64,000 nt of DNA. It comes from Flagellimonas meridianipacifica. Its GTDB lineage: Bacteria > Bacteroidota > Bacteroidia > Flavobacteriales > Flavobacteriaceae. The stretch is taken from the NCBI RefSeq assembly GCF_003001695.1, contig NZ_PVYX01000001.1:1922001-1986000 (forward strand). The letters are read 5' to 3'. This document shows positions 26,470 to 34,842 of this stretch, piece by piece. Both the position numbers and the translations under genes were made by a program. The notes below the pieces were generated by a model. The model was given only the letters and a program-made list of their open reading frames with translations, was not told the DNA's origin and made no database searches. The first letter of the stretch is position 1, and each line of letters opens with the position of its first letter.

Positions 26470-26922
26470 CTAAATAATCTTGAATATTTCAGGCCAATCA
26501 TACTCCTCTTCATTTTTCCATGGAGCACCAATTTCAACGCTGTTTACCCTTCCAAATTCTACATTAAGTGTTAGCCAATTTTCATCATTGCCATGAGTAT
26601 ACCAAAAATCATATTCGTCTATTTCCCAATTTTTAGTTAGTTCTCCGAAAACTTTATTTTTTACAAAGTTGGCATCCTGATTTATTATCTTGAGTCCATT
26701 GAATGTTAATTGTGGATTTGCAGAAAAAATATATCCTAAACGATTTTGTTCATTCTTATAGATAGTTAATCTTAGTTTTTGTTTGTTATACTCGAGATAT
26801 ATATTATCTGAATCCTCTTCATCCTCACGAACTCTATCGGGTATTCCAATCGCCTCATATATCATCTTTTGAAACATTCCAAACTCTAATTCTCCGATTC
26901 CAATGTTAGGTTTAAGCTCCAT
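26470..26922 (-). CDS. hypothetical soluble protein
   Basis: I start it at the ATG at 26922 (MELKPNIGIGELEFG), giving 150 residues; a frame opening at GTG 26970 would add 16 residues that read like untranslated leader and overlap a repeated leader sequence. It is acidic, with alternating beta-strand segments (KLRLTIYKNEQNRLGYIFSA) and an opening GIGELEFGM.Q seen in several uncharacterised immunity-like or SMI1-type bacterial proteins. No motif is decisive. It lies downstream of the CPBP protease gene on the same strand. An immunity protein is one idea, but no toxin is adjacent. Confidence 0.7.
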   Translation of the reverse strand: MELKPNIGIGELEFGMFQKMIYEAIGIPDRVREDEEDSDNIYLEYNKQKLRLTIYKNEQNRLGYIFSANPQLTFNGLKIINQDANFVKNKVFGELTKNWEIDEYDFWYTHGNDENWLTLNVEFGRVNSVEIGAPWKNEEEYDWPEIFKII

Positions 26923-26962
26923 TTTAAAAGTTGTCCACAGCTTCTTGATATAGATGCAAAAC

Positions 26963-27010
26963 ACATCCACATACCCTCTAAGATATCACAAAAACACCAA
27001 CTTCTACACT
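26963..27010. repeat. 48-bp intergenic repeat, copy A
   Basis: This copy matches 28643-28690 at about 40 of 48 positions with one compensating gap each way. It overlaps the stop of the CPBP gene and the leader of the 26470-26922 gene on the minus strand. Confidence 0.6.
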
Positions 27011-27662
27011 ACTGAATCCCATAATACATAAACACCAAGGCAATCGTATCAAAAAAACCGTGTATGGCAATACAGAACCAAAGGTCGTACTTACGGAAGT
27101 GGAAAATAGTGGCCATGGTGGTCCCAATAATACCTGTGATTATCTGGCCGGTTATACCCTGGTAGGCGTGTATCCATCCAAAAACAGCTGACAAGAGGAT
27201 AATGTTCAGTATTAGGGCTATTCTGCTATCCCCAAAGAACTTGATAAACTGACGCATCAGATAACCACGGAACAGGATTTCTTCCCCAAAGGCAGCGGAG
27301 GCCCAGATATAGACAAAAAGACCTAAAATAGCAGGTAGTTTGCCTTCATAGACTTTGAACGCGGAAAAATCTATGGGTTGCCCGGTAAGATAGGTGATGC
27401 CGGGTATCAGTACGTACAGATATAAGGCAAACATAACGCCAGCTACCAAGGGAGCAACTACCAAAAGGTTTAGGGCTTTTAATCTATGGCGTTGAAAACC
27501 TAAGGAGGTAAATAACCCCCTGCCATATTCTATGCCACTGGCTGCAATTACGATTAGGGCCGCAAACAGTACTTGAAAATACCCCAAAAAATAGAGGGCA
27601 ACGCATAAAAGTAGGGCCACTATGGGCGTGAGTGTGGATTTTAAAACGTTTGTTTTCATCAT
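27009..27662 (-). CDS. CPBP-family intramembrane metalloprotease
   Basis: A 217-residue multi-pass membrane protein (about six hydrophobic segments). The CAAX-protease/bacteriocin-processing (Abi/CPBP) signature is visible: FGEEILFRGYLMR near residue 127 carries the EExxxR motif, and FGWIHAYQG and AIHGFFD supply the two metal-binding His motifs. These enzymes cleave within or near membranes; bacterial roles include bacteriocin self-immunity and signalling. It lies 114 bp downstream of a membrane LytTR regulator on the same strand, a pairing that suggests regulated expression. The start has two consecutive ATGs. Confidence 0.92.
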   Translation of the reverse strand: MMKTNVLKSTLTPIVALLLCVALYFLGYFQVLFAALIVIAASGIEYGRGLFTSLGFQRHRLKALNLLVVAPLVAGVMFALYLYVLIPGITYLTGQPIDFSAFKVYEGKLPAILGLFVYIWASAAFGEEILFRGYLMRQFIKFFGDSRIALILNIILLSAVFGWIHAYQGITGQIITGIIGTTMATIFHFRKYDLWFCIAIHGFFDTIALVFMYYGIQ

Positions 27663-27776
27663 TTTTTGATTTTAAAGTTTGAAACAAAGAAATGATGGAG
27701 AAGCTGATGTAACCCCAAGAAATGCTGGGTTTTTACCTGAATGGTATCAAAGAAATTGCTGAATGGTCGGTGGATA

Positions 27777-28604
27777 TTACAACTTGTTTTCGAACCAATT
27801 CAGGAATTCCTGCCTTTTATACCTGCTTATGTTGATTTCTTGAGCTCTTTCTTGTGATAGGTCAGATTTGAGCCGCACGGATAGCTTACCGTTTTCTATG
27901 GCTTGTACTTGCTCAATGGCCGAGGCGTGGAGAATGGTTTGTCGGTTGGCCCTATAAAAGCTATGGACGTTGATTTTGTCTTCAATTTCATTTAATGTAA
28001 AATCTGTGTATACTGAACTGCCATCGGTTTTTACGATGTAGGCGATTTTGTTTTCGGTATAAACAAACGCAATTTCATTATAGTTCACCAGGGTAATTTT
28101 GCCTCCATGTTCCACCTTAAGTTTGCCCTCTATGGATGAGAACCGATACAGTTGGTACAACTCTTTTGCAAATAAAAGCGCAATGGAGATAACACTAATC
28201 AGCAGCGTTACGAAAAACCCAGTAAGGAAATAATAAATGCTATACCCTTCAACGCCGTTGACAATTGCAACAACTACCAAGTAAAAAAGGCTATAAAAAA
28301 GGGATAAATACCCTAATGTGGACAGCAAAAAACGCAAAAGTAGTCGCACATTGATTTCTTCAACAAAATACTTTTTTTTGAAGTAGTCAAAATTCAATTT
28401 GGCAATGCCAATGATTACACTACCCAACACGATTGAAATAAGAATGGATAACCAGGGAAATTTATAGGATTCGTTGAGAGGGAAGCTTTCCGGTAGGGCC
28501 AGATGGTTTACCACAACGGCGATAATGACCACGGCAAGGCCATTACGGACCCAAAAACTTGATAAGCTGAATTTTTTGGTGAAAAAGTCAATCAATGAAC
28601 GCAT
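27777..28604 (-). CDS. membrane-anchored LytTR transcription regulator
   Basis: A 275-residue protein with four predicted transmembrane helices in residues about 15-160, a linker, and a C-terminal LytTR DNA-binding domain (GGKITLVNYNEIAFVYTENK, split as GGKITLVNYNEI and AFVYTENK; then NEIEDKI, FYRANRQTILHASAI). There is no receiver domain, so the membrane part is probably the sensor. LytTR domains bind tandem short repeats upstream of target genes. The leader of this gene contains a sequence repeated in the leader of the 26470-26922 gene, which makes autoregulation and a shared regulon plausible. Confidence 0.92.
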   Translation of the reverse strand: MRSLIDFFTKKFSLSSFWVRNGLAVVIIAVVVNHLALPESFPLNESYKFPWLSILISIVLGSVIIGIAKLNFDYFKKKYFVEEINVRLLLRFLLSTLGYLSLFYSLFYLVVVAIVNGVEGYSIYYFLTGFFVTLLISVISIALLFAKELYQLYRFSSIEGKLKVEHGGKITLVNYNEIAFVYTENKIAYIVKTDGSSVYTDFTLNEIEDKINVHSFYRANRQTILHASAIEQVQAIENGKLSVRLKSDLSQERAQEINISRYKRQEFLNWFENKL

Positions 28605-28642
28605 TTACGTTGTGAATCTGTTTTTGTATAGGAATGTAAATT

Positions 28643-28690
28643 ACATCCATATACCCCTAAAATAGTACAAAAACAGAAAACTTCTATACT
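28643..28690. repeat. 48-bp intergenic repeat, copy B
   Basis: The partner of 26963-27010. On the minus strand it begins around the thyA stop and runs into the leader of the LytTR gene; conserved blocks read TGTTTTTGT and GGGTAT.TGGATGT. Confidence 0.6.
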
Positions 28691-29508
28691 GCCACAACTC
28701 CTTTTATATGAGGATGCGGGTCATAGTTGAGCAATTGAAAATCGTCAAAAGAAAAGTCAAAAATGTTCTTTACTGCTGGGTTGAGTTTCATGGTGGGCAA
28801 GGGACGGATTTCACGGCTCAGTTGCAGTTCTACTTGCTCTCTATGGTTGTTGTAAATATGCGCATCACCAAAGGTGTGTACAAACTCACCAGGTTCATAA
28901 CCGCATACCTGGGCCATCATAAGGGTGAACAACGCATAGGAGGCAATGTTAAAGGGAACACCCAAAAATATATCTGCACTACGTTGATACAATTGACAAG
29001 AAAGCTTGCCATCCGCTACATAAAATTGAAAGAATGCATGACAGGGTGGGAGCGCGGCCTTTCCATTGGCCACATTCTCCGAAAACGATACCGAAGTATC
29101 CGGCAACACACTGGGATTCCAGGCAGAGACCAACATGCGTCTACTATTTGGGTTTTGTTTTAGAGTACGAATTACCTCTTTTATCTGGTCGATTTCCTCA
29201 GAATTCCAATTGCGCCATTGATGACCATAGACTGGACCCAAATCACCATTTTCATCGGCCCACTCATTCCAGATGCGCACCCCGTTCTCTTGAAGGTATT
29301 TTACATTGGTATCTCCATTCAAAAACCACAGCAATTCGTGGATGATGGATTTAAGGTGTAACTTTTTGGTGGTCACCATGGGAAACCCCTCTGCAAGATT
29401 AAATCGCATTTGATATCCAAAAACACTTAAAGTGCCCGTACCCGTTCGGTCCCCCTTTTGGTTACCTTGTTCCAATACATGTTCGAGTAAATCGTGATAT
29501 TGTTTCAT
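28684..29508 (-). CDS. thyA: thymidylate synthase
   Basis: ThyA methylates dUMP to dTMP with methylene-tetrahydrofolate, producing dihydrofolate for FolA. The preferred start is the ATG at 29508 ([12 protein letters not shown]), 274 residues. Landmarks are [12 protein letters not shown] near residue 20, the catalytic Cys in [12 protein letters not shown] near residue 155, [19 protein letters not shown] (split as [10 protein letters not shown] and PFNIASYAL) and the final [10 protein letters not shown]. It follows the nucleoside transporter gene on the same strand, consistent with pyrimidine supply. Confidence 0.97.
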   Translation of the reverse strand: MKQYHDLLEHVLEQGNQKGDRTGTGTLSVFGYQMRFNLAEGFPMVTTKKLHLKSIIHELLWFLNGDTNVKYLQENGVRIWNEWADENGDLGPVYGHQWRNWNSEEIDQIKEVIRTLKQNPNSRRMLVSAWNPSVLPDTSVSFSENVANGKAALPPCHAFFQFYVADGKLSCQLYQRSADIFLGVPFNIASYALFTLMMAQVCGYEPGEFVHTFGDAHIYNNHREQVELQLSREIRPLPTMKLNPAVKNIFDFSFDDFQLLNYDPHPHIKGVVAV

Positions 29509-29595
29509 TGGATGTAACAAAAAATAAATCCATCTAAAATAGTTTAAACCTAAAGGAAAAATGAAAAGAAAGTGGATGTACTTATAAAGAATTTA

Positions 29596-31059
29596 TCAAC
29601 CGAGAATCATCCCTGCAATAGTAGCTGAAAGTAGGGAGGCCAGGGAACCACCGAGAACGGCCTTCATACCAAATTCAGAAAGGGTTTTACGTTGACCTGG
29701 AGCCAAAGAACCTATTCCCCCAATCTGAATTCCAATAGAGGCAAAATTGGCAAAGCCACAAAGCATGTAAGTAGCCATAATTACAGATTTGTTATAGGTG
29801 AAATGTAGAGTATTGGTCATGGTTTTAAGTTCCGCAAGTTGGATGTACCCTATAAATTCACTAGCGGCCAATTTAATCCCGAGTAACTGCCCCATAAGCA
29901 TAACATCTTCACCATTTACACCAATTAACCACATGAGTGGAGCAAAAACAGTTCCCAAAACAGCCTCTAAAGAAAAACTATCATAAGGAGAGTTGGCTGC
30001 AATCCAATTGTTAAAAGTGGTTAGATCTCCAATCCAACCCAAAATACCATTTATCATGGCTATAAAAGCTACGAATACCAACAGCATAGCTCCTACATTT
30101 AAGGCCAACTTTAAGCCTTCAGTGGTACCATTCGCGATGGCATCCAGAATATTGGCCCCAATTTTCTCCGAAGAGACTTTTACGTCCGTATTTACGTTTT
30201 CGGTCTGTGGATATAATATCTTCGAAACTACGATTGCCCCTGGCGCCGCCATTACGGAAGCAGCTAATAAATGTTTGGCAAAGACCAATCGTAAAGCAGG
30301 ATCATCCCCACCCAAAAATCCGATGTAGGCGGCAAGTACGGCACCAGCAACAGTGGCCATACCTCCAATCATCACCAAAAGGATTTCTGAACGATTCATT
30401 TTTTCTAGATAAGCCTTTATAAGTAAAGGAGCTTCGGTTTGTCCCAAAAAAATATTGCCAGCAATGGAAAGGCTTTCTGCACCCGAAATACCTAGGGATT
30501 TGGTAAGCAACCATGCCAACGCGCGCACCACTTTTTGGATAATGCCCAAGTAAAATAGAACAGAGGTCAATGCCGAGAAAAAGATGATTGTAGGGAGTAC
30601 TTGAAAGGCGAAAATGAACCCAAAGGTATCCATATCAACAACAAGGCCTTCAAAAAGGAATTTGCTGCCTGCTCGGGTAAAGTCTAGAATACTTACGAAG
30701 ACCTCCCCAATTTTTTCAAAAATCAATTTTACAAAAGGTACTTTCAATACCCCTATTGCGATTAAAAGCTGCAGGGCCAATCCAATACCCACGGTTTTCC
30801 AGCTGATAGCTCTTTTATTGGAACTGAACAAAAAAGAAATTAACACCAGAACCGCCATTCCCAAAGCACCACGCCACAGACTGTTCATGGAAAACCCTTG
30901 GTTGGGAACCAGTTCCGGGGTTTCGTTCACTGTTAGGTCATCAATAATGGTAGTGTCCACTGACAGGTTCAGCGAATCTATGGGAAGGGAATTTTGTCCA
31001 AAAGCATGAGAACATATCAAAAGGAAGAGTAAAAGAAAACCTCTGTGGTATTTACCCAT
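29596..31059 (-). CDS. NupC/CNT-family nucleoside transporter
   Basis: A 487-residue concentrative nucleoside transporter driven by Na+ or H+. It has an unusual N-terminus: a cleavable-looking signal (ending AFGQ near residue 22) and about 40 acidic residues before the first true membrane helix near residue 62. CNT core motifs include SIAGNIFLGQTEAPLLIKAY (split as SIAGNIFLGQ and TEAPLLIKAY) and the C-terminal GFANFASIGIQIGGIG. It is encoded between bfn-like and thyA genes, so nucleoside uptake and thymidylate synthesis may be co-expressed. Confidence 0.92.
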   Translation of the reverse strand: MGKYHRGFLLLFLLICSHAFGQNSLPIDSLNLSVDTTIIDDLTVNETPELVPNQGFSMNSLWRGALGMAVLVLISFLFSSNKRAISWKTVGIGLALQLLIAIGVLKVPFVKLIFEKIGEVFVSILDFTRAGSKFLFEGLVVDMDTFGFIFAFQVLPTIIFFSALTSVLFYLGIIQKVVRALAWLLTKSLGISGAESLSIAGNIFLGQTEAPLLIKAYLEKMNRSEILLVMIGGMATVAGAVLAAYIGFLGGDDPALRLVFAKHLLAASVMAAPGAIVVSKILYPQTENVNTDVKVSSEKIGANILDAIANGTTEGLKLALNVGAMLLVFVAFIAMINGILGWIGDLTTFNNWIAANSPYDSFSLEAVLGTVFAPLMWLIGVNGEDVMLMGQLLGIKLAASEFIGYIQLAELKTMTNTLHFTYNKSVIMATYMLCGFANFASIGIQIGGIGSLAPGQRKTLSEFGMKAVLGGSLASLLSATIAGMILG

Positions 31060-31068
31060 ATATGTTGG

Positions 31069-31698
31069 CTATTTTCGCTTGGAGATTTCGTCTCGAATTT
31101 TTGCCGCCTTTTCGTAGTCTTCATTGGCTACGGCCTTGTCCAATTCTTTATGAAGTTCTTCCAAGGTAAGTTCTCGATATCCTTGGGAGGAAGCACCGGA
31201 TTCTATCTCTACGGTTTCTCCTTCTTGAAGAATCTCATCCACAACGATACTGTCGTCGTCATTTTCCTCTTCGTCCTTGTTGGAAAATTTCAGGAAGATT
31301 CCAGCTTTGTCCAAAATGTTTTTATATGTGAATATAGGAGCATCAAAACGTAGTGCCAAGGCAATGGCATCACTAGTTCTTGCATCTATAATCTCTTCAA
31401 CTTTATCCCTTTCACAAATAATACTGGAATAGAAAACTCCATCTACCAGTTTATGGATAATTACCTGCTTGATAAAAATCTGAAACCTGTCCGCAAAATT
31501 TTTAAAAAGGTCGTGTGTAAGTGGTCTAGGGGGTTTGATTTCTTTCTCCAAGGCAATGGCAATGGATTGGGCTTCGAAAGCCCCTATCACAATGGGTAGC
31601 TTTCTGTCTCCATCCACCTCATTCAAAATAAGGGCATAAGCACCATTTTGGGTTTGGCTGTATGATATCCCCTTTATCTTTAAACGTACTAAACTCAT
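31069..31698 (-). CDS. bifunctional nuclease (BFN/DUF151) protein with UVR motif
   Basis: A 209-residue protein. Residues about 1-145 form the BFN/DUF151 domain (LPIVIGAFEAQSIAIALEK, ARTSDAIALALRFDAPIF). A short acidic linker leads to a C-terminal UvrB/UvrC (UVR) motif near residues 175-209 (LEELHKELDKAVANEDYEKA). The plant and bacterial homologues have DNase/RNase activity; in this lineage the function is not firmly established. A near-perfect Shine-Dalgarno site precedes the ATG, unusual for this phylum, and a terminator separates it from etfA. Confidence 0.9.
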   Translation of the reverse strand: MSLVRLKIKGISYSQTQNGAYALILNEVDGDRKLPIVIGAFEAQSIAIALEKEIKPPRPLTHDLFKNFADRFQIFIKQVIIHKLVDGVFYSSIICERDKVEEIIDARTSDAIALALRFDAPIFTYKNILDKAGIFLKFSNKDEEENDDDSIVVDEILQEGETVEIESGASSQGYRELTLEELHKELDKAVANEDYEKAAKIRDEISKRK

Positions 31699-31701
31699 AA
31701 T

Positions 31702-31709
31702 CTCCTCCT
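31702..31709 (-). promoter_or_regulatory. strong Shine-Dalgarno sequence before the BFN gene
   Basis: On the minus strand AGGAGGAG precedes ATT-ATG, which puts AGGAGG five bases from the start codon. Most other starts in this window have no such site. Confidence 0.7.
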
Positions 31710-31713
31710 AAAA

Positions 31714-31762
31714 CCAAAAAAGGCCGTTCAAATAAGTGGCGGAACCAGTTATCTGAACAGCC
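31714..31762 (-). terminator. terminator after etfA
   Basis: On the minus strand GGCTGTTCA pairs with TGAACGGCC (one G-U pair) around a 23-base loop, followed by a run of T. It separates etfBA from the BFN-transporter-thyA run. Confidence 0.65.
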
Positions 31763-31788
31763 CCTTAAAGTGGGCAAATTAACAAAAT

Positions 31789-32757
31789 TTAAGCGTTCTG
31801 GGCTTTAAATTCCTTTAATTTTTCGATGAGTTTGGGTACTACTTCAAAAGCATCGCCCACAATACCATAATCAGCTGCCTTAAAGAAAGGAGCTTCAGGG
31901 TCAATATTGATGACCACTTTGGTTTTTGAGGCACTTACCCCAGCCAAATGCTGAATGGCGCCTGAGATGCCTATGGCAATATATAAATTGCTGGCGACGG
32001 GCTTTCCTGTTTGGCCTACGTGCTCTCCATGGGAACGCCATCCCAAATCAGAAACAGGCTTGGAACAAGCGGTCGCTGCTCCTAAAACATCAGCCAATTC
32101 TTCAATCATGCCCCAGTTTTCAGGTCCTTTTAATCCTCTACCTCCAGATACAACCACATCGGCATCAGCAATGGTTGCTTTTCCAACTACTTTGTCCACC
32201 TCAACGGATTTGGTTGTGAAGTCAGAATCACCCAAAGTAGGACTAAATTCTTCCACAGAAGCGGATGTACTATTTTCTATCGTTCCAAACGCATTGTTGG
32301 ATACCCCTATGATTTTCGTTTCTGATTCAATTGCGGTGAATGCAAAGCCTTTGTTACTAAATGCGGTTCTTTTTACAACAAACGGTGACGTGCTCTCTGG
32401 AGCCGCAACTACATTGGGTACATAGCCTGCATTCAGTTTGGCAGTCACAATAGGCGCCAAAAACTTGGTATCGGCGCTCGAACTAAAGATAACAACTTTG
32501 GCACCTTCGGCTTCAGCGGTTTGGGCTATTACGTTTGCATAGGCTTTGGCATTAAAGGTTTCCAAATCTGAATTGGATACGTTCAAGACCTTTGAAACTC
32601 CATAGTTCCCCAAGGAACCAGCATCCTCTGCGTTTATCGAGACCGCTGTAACGGTCTCACCCATTTGTTGGGCAACAGCATGTGCGTATGAAGCTACTTC
32701 AAATGCATTTTTTTTGAATTTTCCTTTATCGGATTCTGTATATACGAGTACTGACAT
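31789..32757 (-). CDS. etfA: electron transfer flavoprotein subunit alpha
   Basis: EtfA binds FAD and, with EtfB, carries electrons from acyl-CoA dehydrogenases to the respiratory quinone pool. The 322-residue protein has an N-terminal nucleotide-binding-like domain and the C-terminal FAD domain with [14 protein letters not shown] near residue 207, [19 protein letters not shown] near residue 243, [14 protein letters not shown] and [18 protein letters not shown]. It lies 12 bp after etfB. Absence of an ETF:quinone oxidoreductase gene here implies it is elsewhere. Confidence 0.97.
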   Translation of the reverse strand: MSVLVYTESDKGKFKKNAFEVASYAHAVAQQMGETVTAVSINAEDAGSLGNYGVSKVLNVSNSDLETFNAKAYANVIAQTAEAEGAKVVIFSSSADTKFLAPIVTAKLNAGYVPNVVAAPESTSPFVVKRTAFSNKGFAFTAIESETKIIGVSNNAFGTIENSTSASVEEFSPTLGDSDFTTKSVEVDKVVGKATIADADVVVSGGRGLKGPENWGMIEELADVLGAATACSKPVSDLGWRSHGEHVGQTGKPVASNLYIAIGISGAIQHLAGVSASKTKVVINIDPEAPFFKAADYGIVGDAFEVVPKLIEKLKEFKAQNA

Positions 32758-32769
32758 AATTCTTTTGGA

Positions 32770-33516
32770 TTAGATAACTTTTGCTTCGTTATGTAATAAG
32801 TTGACCAATTCTTCCACATTTTCGGCATCTACCAACTTAACAGGTCCTTTTGGCGCAGGTTTTTCAAATTTTTGGTCTTGGGTAGGAATAGGACCATCTA
32901 CGGGGTCTACTACATTGAGTGCTTTCTTTCTAGCCATCATAATACCTCTCATATTGGGAATACGCAGATCACTTTCTTCGACCAACCCTTTCTGCCCTCC
33001 AATTACCAAGGGAAGCGAGGTGCTTATTTTTTCTTTTCCTCCATCAATTTCACGCATGGCCGTGGCATTGTTTCCATCAATTTCCAAACCGATGCAGGTG
33101 TTTACAAAGTTCATGTCCAAAAGGGTGGCCAAAATACCGGGAACCATCCCTCCGTTATAATCAATGGATTCCCTTCCAGCGATTACCAAGTCATATCCTC
33201 CGTTTTTTACCACTTCGGCCAATTGTCTAGCTACATAAAAACCATCTGTAGGCTCAGCATTGATTCGTATGGCTTCGTCTGCACCTATGGCCAGAGCCTT
33301 GCGTATTGTGGGCTCGGTTTGAGGTCCTCCAACCGTAGCGACGTGAACAGCCGCGCCCTGCTTTTCCTTGAACCACATAGCTCGTGTTAAGCCGAACTCA
33401 TCATTGGGGTTAATAACAAACTGGACCCCGTTGGTATCAAATTTGGTATCCCCATCCGTGAAGTTGATTTTGGATGTGGTGTCGGGTACGTTGCTAATGC
33501 AAACTAAAATCTTCAT
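32770..33516 (-). CDS. etfB: electron transfer flavoprotein subunit beta
   Basis: A 248-residue EtfB. Landmarks are VCISNVPDTTSKI at the start, FVINPNDEFGLTRA near residue 34, the AMP-binding region IAGRESIDYNGGMVPGILA near residue 115 and LPLVIGGQKGLVEESDLRIP (20 residues) near residue 170. It is the first gene of the etfBA operon and is transcribed divergently from pyruvate dehydrogenase E1 beta. The shared 176-bp intergenic region carries a 28-bp palindrome, so both directions may answer to one regulator. Confidence 0.97.
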   Translation of the reverse strand: MKILVCISNVPDTTSKINFTDGDTKFDTNGVQFVINPNDEFGLTRAMWFKEKQGAAVHVATVGGPQTEPTIRKALAIGADEAIRINAEPTDGFYVARQLAEVVKNGGYDLVIAGRESIDYNGGMVPGILATLLDMNFVNTCIGLEIDGNNATAMREIDGGKEKISTSLPLVIGGQKGLVEESDLRIPNMRGIMMARKKALNVVDPVDGPIPTQDQKFEKPAPKGPVKLVDAENVEELVNLLHNEAKVI

Positions 33517-33559
33517 ATACTTTTACATTTTGACCTTTCAAAGATAGCTATAAAATCCG

Positions 33560-33587
33560 AAATTTATTATGCATGCATAATAAATTT
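33560..33587. promoter_or_regulatory. 28-bp perfect palindrome between etfB and pdhB, candidate operator
   Basis: Every base from 33560 to 33573 pairs with 33587 to 33574. The centre is TGCATGCA with ATTA/TAAT shoulders, as at 1367-1382. It lies 44 bp from the etfB start and 106 bp from the pdhB start. It is probably an operator for a MarR/TetR-like dimer. Confidence 0.65.
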
Positions 33588-33636
33588 TGTTCTTTTTTTT
33601 GCTTTTTACAAAGGTGGTTCTTCTTTTATTATTTCC

Positions 33637-33644
33637 TATTTTTG
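33637..33644 (+). promoter_or_regulatory. candidate -7 promoter element of pdhB
   Basis: TATTTTTG fits the Bacteroidota -7 consensus TAnnTTTG, 48 bp upstream of the start codon. No convincing -33 element is visible. Confidence 0.4.
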
Positions 33645-33692
33645 CTTGCCTTTTTAAGTAGAATCGAATAATTAAACCTTTCAAACTACTCA

Positions 33693-34670
33693 ATGAAAAC
33701 ATTACAATTCAGAGAGGCCATAGCTGAGGCCATGTCCGAGGAAATGCGAAGAGATGATTCCATTTATTTGATGGGAGAGGAAGTTGCTGAATATAACGGA
33801 GCTTACAAAGCTTCAAAAGGAATGCTGGATGAATTTGGTCCAGACAGGGTAGTAGATACCCCTATATCTGAATTGGGCTTTGCCGGTATTGGTGTAGGTT
33901 CGGCGATGATAGGAAATCGACCTATCATTGAATTCATGACGTTTAATTTTTCGTTGGTTGGTATAGACCAAATTATCAATAATGCGGCCAAAATAAGACA
34001 AATGTCTGCTGGCCAGTTTCCTTGTCCAATAGTATTTAGAGGTCCAACGGCCTCTGCGGGTCAATTGGCAGCTACACACTCACAAGCCTTTGAGAGCTGG
34101 TATGCCAACTGTCCAGGTTTGAAGGTGGTAGTTCCCTCAAATCCTGCAGACGCAAAAGGGCTTTTGAAATCCGCCATTCGTGATGATGATCCAGTTATCT
34201 TTATGGAATCCGAACAGATGTATGGCGATAAAGGTGAAGTGCCAGAAGGGGAATATACCATTCCTTTAGGGGTTGCCGATATCAAAAGAGAAGGAACTGA
34301 TGTGACCATCATTTCCTTTGGAAAAATTATCAAGGAAGCCTATAAAGCTGCTGACGAATTGGAGAAGGAGGGTATCAGTTGCGAAATAATAGATTTGCGT
34401 ACCGTACGGCCTATGGATCATGAGGCCATTCTAAACTCTGTAAAAAAGACAAACCGCATGGTTATCTTGGAAGAGGCATGGCCTTTTGGCAATGTGGCCA
34501 CCGAAATTATTTATCATGTACAGGATAAAGCTTTCGATTATTTGGATGCCCCCATTGTAAAATTGAATACTGCGGATACTCCCGCACCTTATTCGCCTGT
34601 ATTGTTAGCAGAATGGTTGCCAAATGCCCAAGATGTGATAAAGGCTGTTAAGAAAGTGTTATATAAGTAA
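33693..34670 (+). CDS. pdhB: pyruvate dehydrogenase E1 component, beta subunit
   Basis: E1 beta works with E1 alpha in thiamine-diphosphate-dependent decarboxylation of pyruvate within the PDH complex. The 325-residue protein has REAIAEAMSEEMRRD at the N-terminus, the catalytic-region VDTPISELGFAGIGVGSAM near residue 55, FRGPTASAGQLAATHSQAFE (20 residues) near residue 112 and the C-terminal RTVRPMD and EEAWPFGN blocks. E1 alpha and E2 are not adjacent; they are often encoded separately in flavobacteria. It is followed by a strong terminator. Confidence 0.95.
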   Translation: MKTLQFREAIAEAMSEEMRRDDSIYLMGEEVAEYNGAYKASKGMLDEFGPDRVVDTPISELGFAGIGVGSAMIGNRPIIEFMTFNFSLVGIDQIINNAAKIRQMSAGQFPCPIVFRGPTASAGQLAATHSQAFESWYANCPGLKVVVPSNPADAKGLLKSAIRDDDPVIFMESEQMYGDKGEVPEGEYTIPLGVADIKREGTDVTIISFGKIIKEAYKAADELEKEGISCEIIDLRTVRPMDHEAILNSVKKTNRMVILEEAWPFGNVATEIIYHVQDKAFDYLDAPIVKLNTADTPAPYSPVLLAEWLPNAQDVIKAVKKVLYK

Positions 34671-34707
34671 TCCAGACAAAAACTAACGTATATTTGTATG
34701 GTACATT

Positions 34708-34743
34708 AGCCTCATCGACCTTTAGGTTGATGAGGCTTTTTTA
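34708..34743 (+). terminator. Rho-independent terminator of pdhB
   Basis: A 12-bp stem (GCCTCATCGACC with GGTTGATGAGGC, one G-U pair) and TTTA loop, followed by TTTTTT. Confidence 0.9.
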
Positions 34744-34842
34744 AAGGAACGGTATTTGATAAGAAATTACCTTAATTCTAAAATGACCAAGAAAAGACTG
34801 AAAATGCAATGCAGTGTTTTTAGTTGACATAGCCATTAATAC

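Noticed and set aside
28708-29345. Plus-strand open frames over thyA
   Set aside because: They are shadows of thymidylate synthase, whose motifs are complete on the minus strand.
34689-34696. TATATTTG as promoter of a small RNA after pdhB
   Set aside because: The pdhB terminator begins about 12 bp downstream, so any transcript would be only about 40 nt; chance occurrence in AT-rich DNA is simpler.
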